Part shown: piece by piece, positions 28,701-30,706 of the stretch
Position numbering within the stretch: the stretch's first letter is position 1
Layout: each line of letters starts with the position of its first letter
From: F23-B02 sp963633225
Lineage (GTDB): Bacteria > Bacillota > Clostridia > Oscillospirales > Oscillospiraceae
DNA: 30,706 bases
Reading direction: 5' to 3'
Assembly: GCA_963633225.1 (NCBI GenBank)
Contig: CAVGXR010000052.1
Coordinates: 1-30,706 of the forward strand
Notes under the pieces: generated by a model
What the model was told of the DNA's origin: nothing
The model's input: the letters and a program-made list of their open reading frames with translations, nothing else
Databases searched by the model: none
Translations under genes and position numbers: made by a program

Positions 28701-30327
28701 CGAGGGCGCAAGCTACACCGTAACCGGCAGCCAGACCGAAGTGGGCAAGAGCGCGAACACCTTTACCTACACGCTCAACGAGGGCACGCTTGCTAACAAC
28801 TACAACATCACAACTGTGGAAGGTATCCTTGAGGTAACCAAGATTCAGGCTGAGGTCACCGTCGTCATCAACGGCGAAACCAAGACCGTTTACTACAACG
28901 GTAAGGAGCAGTCCGTTTCCGGCCACAAGTCGACGAGTGATGCAGAATTTGCATCCAAGATAAGCGTCACTCTGAACGAGGAAGGCGCTGACACCGCAAG
29001 CGGCAAGAAGCCCGATACCTATTACATGGGTCTGACCGCCGAGGACTTCACTGTCAATTCGGATGTCTACGCAAAAATCAAGGTCGTTGTCAACGACGGC
29101 TGGCTGAAGATCAACCGCCGCCCCGTTGGCCCGACTCCCGAAAAGATCACCGTAACGATCACCGGCAACACCGACAGCAAGGTCTATGACGGCACCGAGC
29201 AGAACGTCAACGGCTACACTTGGGTCAGCAGCGATCCGAGCTACACCGCAGCAGACTTCGAGTTCAGCGGCAAGGCCGACGCAAACGGCACCTATGTCGG
29301 CAGCTACGACATGGGCATCACGGCTGATCAGTTCAAGAACATCAACAGCCGCTACACGGTTGAGTTCATCGTCGAGACCGACGGCGAGCTCAAGATCACC
29401 CCGAAGCCGCTGACCATTACCGCCAGCAGCAAGGAGGGCGTTGCCCCCGTGACCTGCGACGAGTGGACGGCAACCGAGACGGCAAAGGGCGATACCATCG
29501 TTTCCGTGACGATCACCGGCATCCAGCCTGTCCCCGGCGAGTCGCCGAACAAGGCATCCAACGCAGTCATCAAGAACGAGGCCGGCGTTGATGTAACCAG
29601 CAACTACGACATCACCTATGTTGACGGTGTCCTCAGAGCGATCGAGGTCCTCAACAAGGAAGAGCACTTCAACTACGTCATCGGCTACACCGACGGAACC
29701 ATCCGCCCGGGCAACAACATCAGCCGTGCAGAGATCGCAACGATCTTCTTCCGCCTGCTGAAGGACGATGTTCGTGAGAAGTACATGACGACCGACTGCA
29801 GCTTCAGCGACGTGGCAAGCGGAGCATGGTGCCGCCGCGCTATCGCAACGCTGACCAACATCGGCATCATCCATGGCTATACCGACGGAACCTTCCGTCC
29901 GAACGCGCAGATCACCCGTGCAGAGCTTGCGACGATCATCGCTCGCTTTGCAAACCTCGATGTTAACACCAAGACCTTCAATGACATCACCGGCCACTGG
30001 GCACAGAAGTCCATCGAGCTGGCAGCCGGCAACGGTTGGATCAACGGCTACACCGACGGAACCTTCCGCCCGAACAACAAGATCACCCGTGCCGAGACCT
30101 TTGCGATGATAAATCGTGTTCTCGACCGTACTACCAAGAGCGTTGACGACCTCCTGCCGCAGTCCGATATGAACATGTGGAAGGACAACATGGACGAGAG
30201 CGCATGGTACTACAGTGATGTTCAGGAAGCAACCAACTATCATAAGTGCGACCGCGTAGGCGACAGCATTTACGAGAAGTGGACTGCAAAGATAGCCGAC
30301 ATCGACTGGGCAGTTTACCAGATCTGA
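25792..30327 (+). CDS. Secreted vWA/InlB-like/MBG-repeat protein with three SLH domains
   Basis: 1511 residues. The signal peptide (about 1-27) ends near SALAA. A vWA domain (about 95-345) has MIDAS DNSLS at residues 103-107, a Thr in GTNLAGG and Asp261 in LLTDGEP. After the MIDAS loop it holds a Cys/His insert (Cys111, Cys114, His129, Cys133). A spacer domain and an InlB-like repeat (about 452-520, GYWFTGWD) follow. About eight MBG-like or Ig-like repeats of roughly 85-100 residues come next (about 523-1285, with SKVYNGNEQ or KVYDGTEQ heads and LTITK/LKITP ends). Three SLH domains (about 1290-1345, 1350-1405, 1410-1460; each with GYTDGT and R-A-E) anchor it to cell-wall polymers. No LPXTG is seen. 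SD AAGGAGG, own promoter and terminator: a monocistronic adhesin-like gene. Ligand unknown. Confidence 0.92.
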   Translation: MNVRKRGLALLLCVCMIFTLLPFSALAADSDVVYGQYADGEWQQSASAGASQTYTDAETGANIKYSKEAKATNTPNVYDVTLTIKNTTTKVAPGASAVVLVIDNSLSMNFCATCNYNYGGGSSYNGAYHSNDCATGNRGTVAYVDSRLYAAKQAAITFAEKYGATGGDRYIAVVTFNEYASKVALDSKQTETSSWWGSTYEYTYWLNVSDADNLAKVKTAINNIDTGSGTNLAGGLSTAKDDFSDSTVSSISNRYTVLLTDGEPNYPRSSAASSAKSYANSLKGTNSSYCKLYTVCVGAENTSFNGTTVGAFLRDSIASTASGTEKYAYNTNSTAELYAAFEDIFKAIDEGITSGFTVSDPMGKYAVLQNQKLTDCVIENNGITWTPKTGDSVTNDDGSTTTTYTLTYQVKLNVDSIPKDGTYPLNGVTTLSFEDETLNFNVPGVKGELPRYTVTYNKGANGSLDGQDTDGNVVYSNIKKGTVTPAAPEVTPNEGYWFTGWDKEIAPTVTGSVTYTAQYAEKKVLAVEANSNEVTYNGEEQSVSGFKQLKFDGYTVSGLTASASGTGKGEYTTTITGTAKVTDDKGNDVTEQFTVNTVPGTLTIKPAAVTVKANDAEKVYGAADPEFTANVSGLCGDDTVDYTLSREEGEDVGTYTITPTGDKEQGNYVVTYEDGTLTITKADTLTVAGKDYNGVYDGEAHGDSATANVTEGTTISYKVGEGDWTSEVPTITNVGSMTVSVKAENQNYETATAEYTLKVTPKAVTFTGETDSKVYNGNEQEITGITVEGLLESHDYSALSYSAKGKDAGKYPGAFSGDVVIKDAQGTDVTKNYEVTKTIGTLTITAVADKVVVTITGHKNTAKYDGTDHSVSGYDVEISNDLYTVSDFTYNGTASVSGTNADTYKMGLDAAKFENISKNFTNVRFVVTDGSLTISKRDVTLTSGSDKKEYDGEPLTNNEVTVSGDGFVEGEGASYTVTGSQTEVGKSANTFTYTLNEGTLANNYNITTVEGILEVTKIQAEVTVVINGETKTVYYNGKEQSVSGHKSTSDAEFASKISVTLNEEGADTASGKKPDTYYMGLTAEDFTVNSDVYAKIKVVVNDGWLKINRRPVGPTPEKITVTITGNTDSKVYDGTEQNVNGYTWVSSDPSYTAADFEFSGKADANGTYVGSYDMGITADQFKNINSRYTVEFIVETDGELKITPKPLTITASSKEGVAPVTCDEWTATETAKGDTIVSVTITGIQPVPGESPNKASNAVIKNEAGVDVTSNYDITYVDGVLRAIEVLNKEEHFNYVIGYTDGTIRPGNNISRAEIATIFFRLLKDDVREKYMTTDCSFSDVASGAWCRRAIATLTNIGIIHGYTDGTFRPNAQITRAELATIIARFANLDVNTKTFNDITGHWAQKSIELAAGNGWINGYTDGTFRPNNKITRAETFAMINRVLDRTTKSVDDLLPQSDMNMWKDNMDESAWYYSDVQEATNYHKCDRVGDSIYEKWTAKIADIDWAVYQI

Positions 30328-30340
30328 ACGCACACCCCAC

Positions 30341-30377
30341 AAAACACACAAGGCAGCCCCGCTGCCTTGTGTGTTTT
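30341..30377 (+). terminator. Terminator of the SLH protein gene
   Basis: A 17-bp stem AAAACACACAAGGCAGC with its complement around CCC, ending TTTTC. It is the strongest hairpin near the gene end, 13 bp after the stop. Confidence 0.88.
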
Positions 30378-30565
30378 CATATCCGCCGTCGCTCAACAAC
30401 ATTAACGCCGCATGAGCGCGTGTGAGCCTGTCAAAACCGTATGTGCCCTTGGCAAACCGTCCGGTACGCCTGCCTACAGGCAGAGACTTTAGCCGGATGC
30501 TGATAGATGCATATCAACAGGGCGTTTTAATAGGCGCAGTGCGCTGCACATATTGAATCAGATAG
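30378..30565. other. Gene-free stretch
   Basis: About 190 bp with no gene I can support. One short frame (about 30420-30553) is open but has no SD. Confidence 0.5.
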
Positions 30566-30614
30566 AAAAAAGCCAGTGCTGACAATGCTTTTTGCATTTT
30601 AACACTGGCTTTTT
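30566..30614 (-). terminator. Terminator for the minus-strand gene at the window end
   Basis: AAAAAGCCAGTG and CACTGGCTTTTT pair, with an inner AATGC/GCATT stem. On the minus strand TTTTTTC follows. It lies 25 bp past a minus-strand stop at 30639-30641, so it probably ends that gene. Confidence 0.7.
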
Positions 30615-30638
30615 ATATATACTTTTGGGCACCGGCTG

Positions 30639-30706
30639 TCAGCTTAACAGATCAACGCCGAGATTTTCCTTCACCCAGGAAATGCAGCTCGTGCAGCTCG
30701 AATATA
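30639..30706 (-). CDS. 3' end of an unidentified minus-strand gene (truncated by window)
   Basis: On the minus strand the frame entering at 30706 reads a Cys-rich end (YSSCTSCISWVKENLG, then VDLLS) and stops at TGA 30641-30639. Two Cys in CTSC followed by Trp suggest a small redox or metal-binding C-terminus, but 21 residues are too few to name it. The strong terminator just downstream on the same strand supports a real gene end. Confidence 0.4.
   Translation of the reverse strand, partial: YSSCTSCISWVKENLGVDLLS

Noticed and set aside
26497..30402. 1301-codon open frame antisense to the SLH protein
   Set aside because: It mirrors the GC-rich codon bias and repeats of the sense gene, has no SD or promoter of its own, and reads as a low-complexity hydrophobic/Val-Gly-rich product.
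30420..30553. Short plus-strand frame (VSLSKPYVPLANRP...GAVRCTY)
   Set aside because: The composition looks protein-like, but there is no SD, promoter or identifiable family; too short to support.

Overview
The window looks like chromosome from a GC-rich gut member of the Clostridia, probably Oscillospiraceae/Ruminococcaceae-like. This rests on gene content: a SAM-I riboswitch in front of metK, a PyrR-type pyr leader, an ECF sigma factor with an RsgI-like anti-sigma factor, an S-layer-homology (SLH) surface protein, GC-rich codon choice and strong Shine-Dalgarno (SD) sequences. No 16S gene or other taxonomic marker is present, so the placement is inference.

Region 1 (1-2800) is the right end of an integrated element (prophage or ICE). 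It has an HTH-like protein, a DUF6291 protein with a decayed low-complexity tail, a repeat-rich gap, a PDDEXK (VRR-NUC/resolvase-like) nuclease and a sigma-70-like factor. A convergent small-RNA/small-peptide cassette that looks like an unannotated type I toxin-antitoxin follows. The element ends at a 45-nt copy of the 3' part of a tRNA-Arg(CCG), the likely attachment site.

Region 2 (2900-8140) is core metabolism. A SAM-riboswitch operon carries metK, a DUF1643 gene and an omega-amidase-like nitrilase. A leader-controlled pyrR-pyrP (uracil permease) pair follows, then a convergent tRNA-Gln(CTG).

Region 3 (8200-12700) lies on the minus strand. It has a possibly leaderless gene for a small membrane protein with an Ada-like Zn-binding tail, a solute-binding-protein/hypB pair, a dense array of palindromes, and an ECF sigma/anti-sigma pair.

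Region 4 (12800-17300) holds a phospholipid operon (cdsA, diacylglycerol-kinase-like, yihY/brkB-like), a MATE exporter and a small unknown gene.

Region 5 (17420-24950) is the most unusual part. Six tightly packed genes run in one direction: CitB/DcuR-like response regulator, stand-alone HPt protein, isoprenylcysteine-methyltransferase-like membrane protein, GH3-family adenylate-forming enzyme, 978-residue hybrid histidine kinase and O-antigen-ligase-like protein. Four of the five junctions overlap. A whole phosphorelay (kinase-receiver, HPt, DNA-binding regulator) is thus interleaved with enzymes that could make or modify a small molecule or surface glycan.

Region 6 (24950-30706) begins with an 840-bp gene-free stretch of REP-like palindromes and a heptanucleotide tandem repeat. 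A 1511-residue secreted protein follows (vWA domain, InlB-like repeat, about eight MBG-like repeats, three SLH domains). The end of an unidentified minus-strand gene lies at the window edge.
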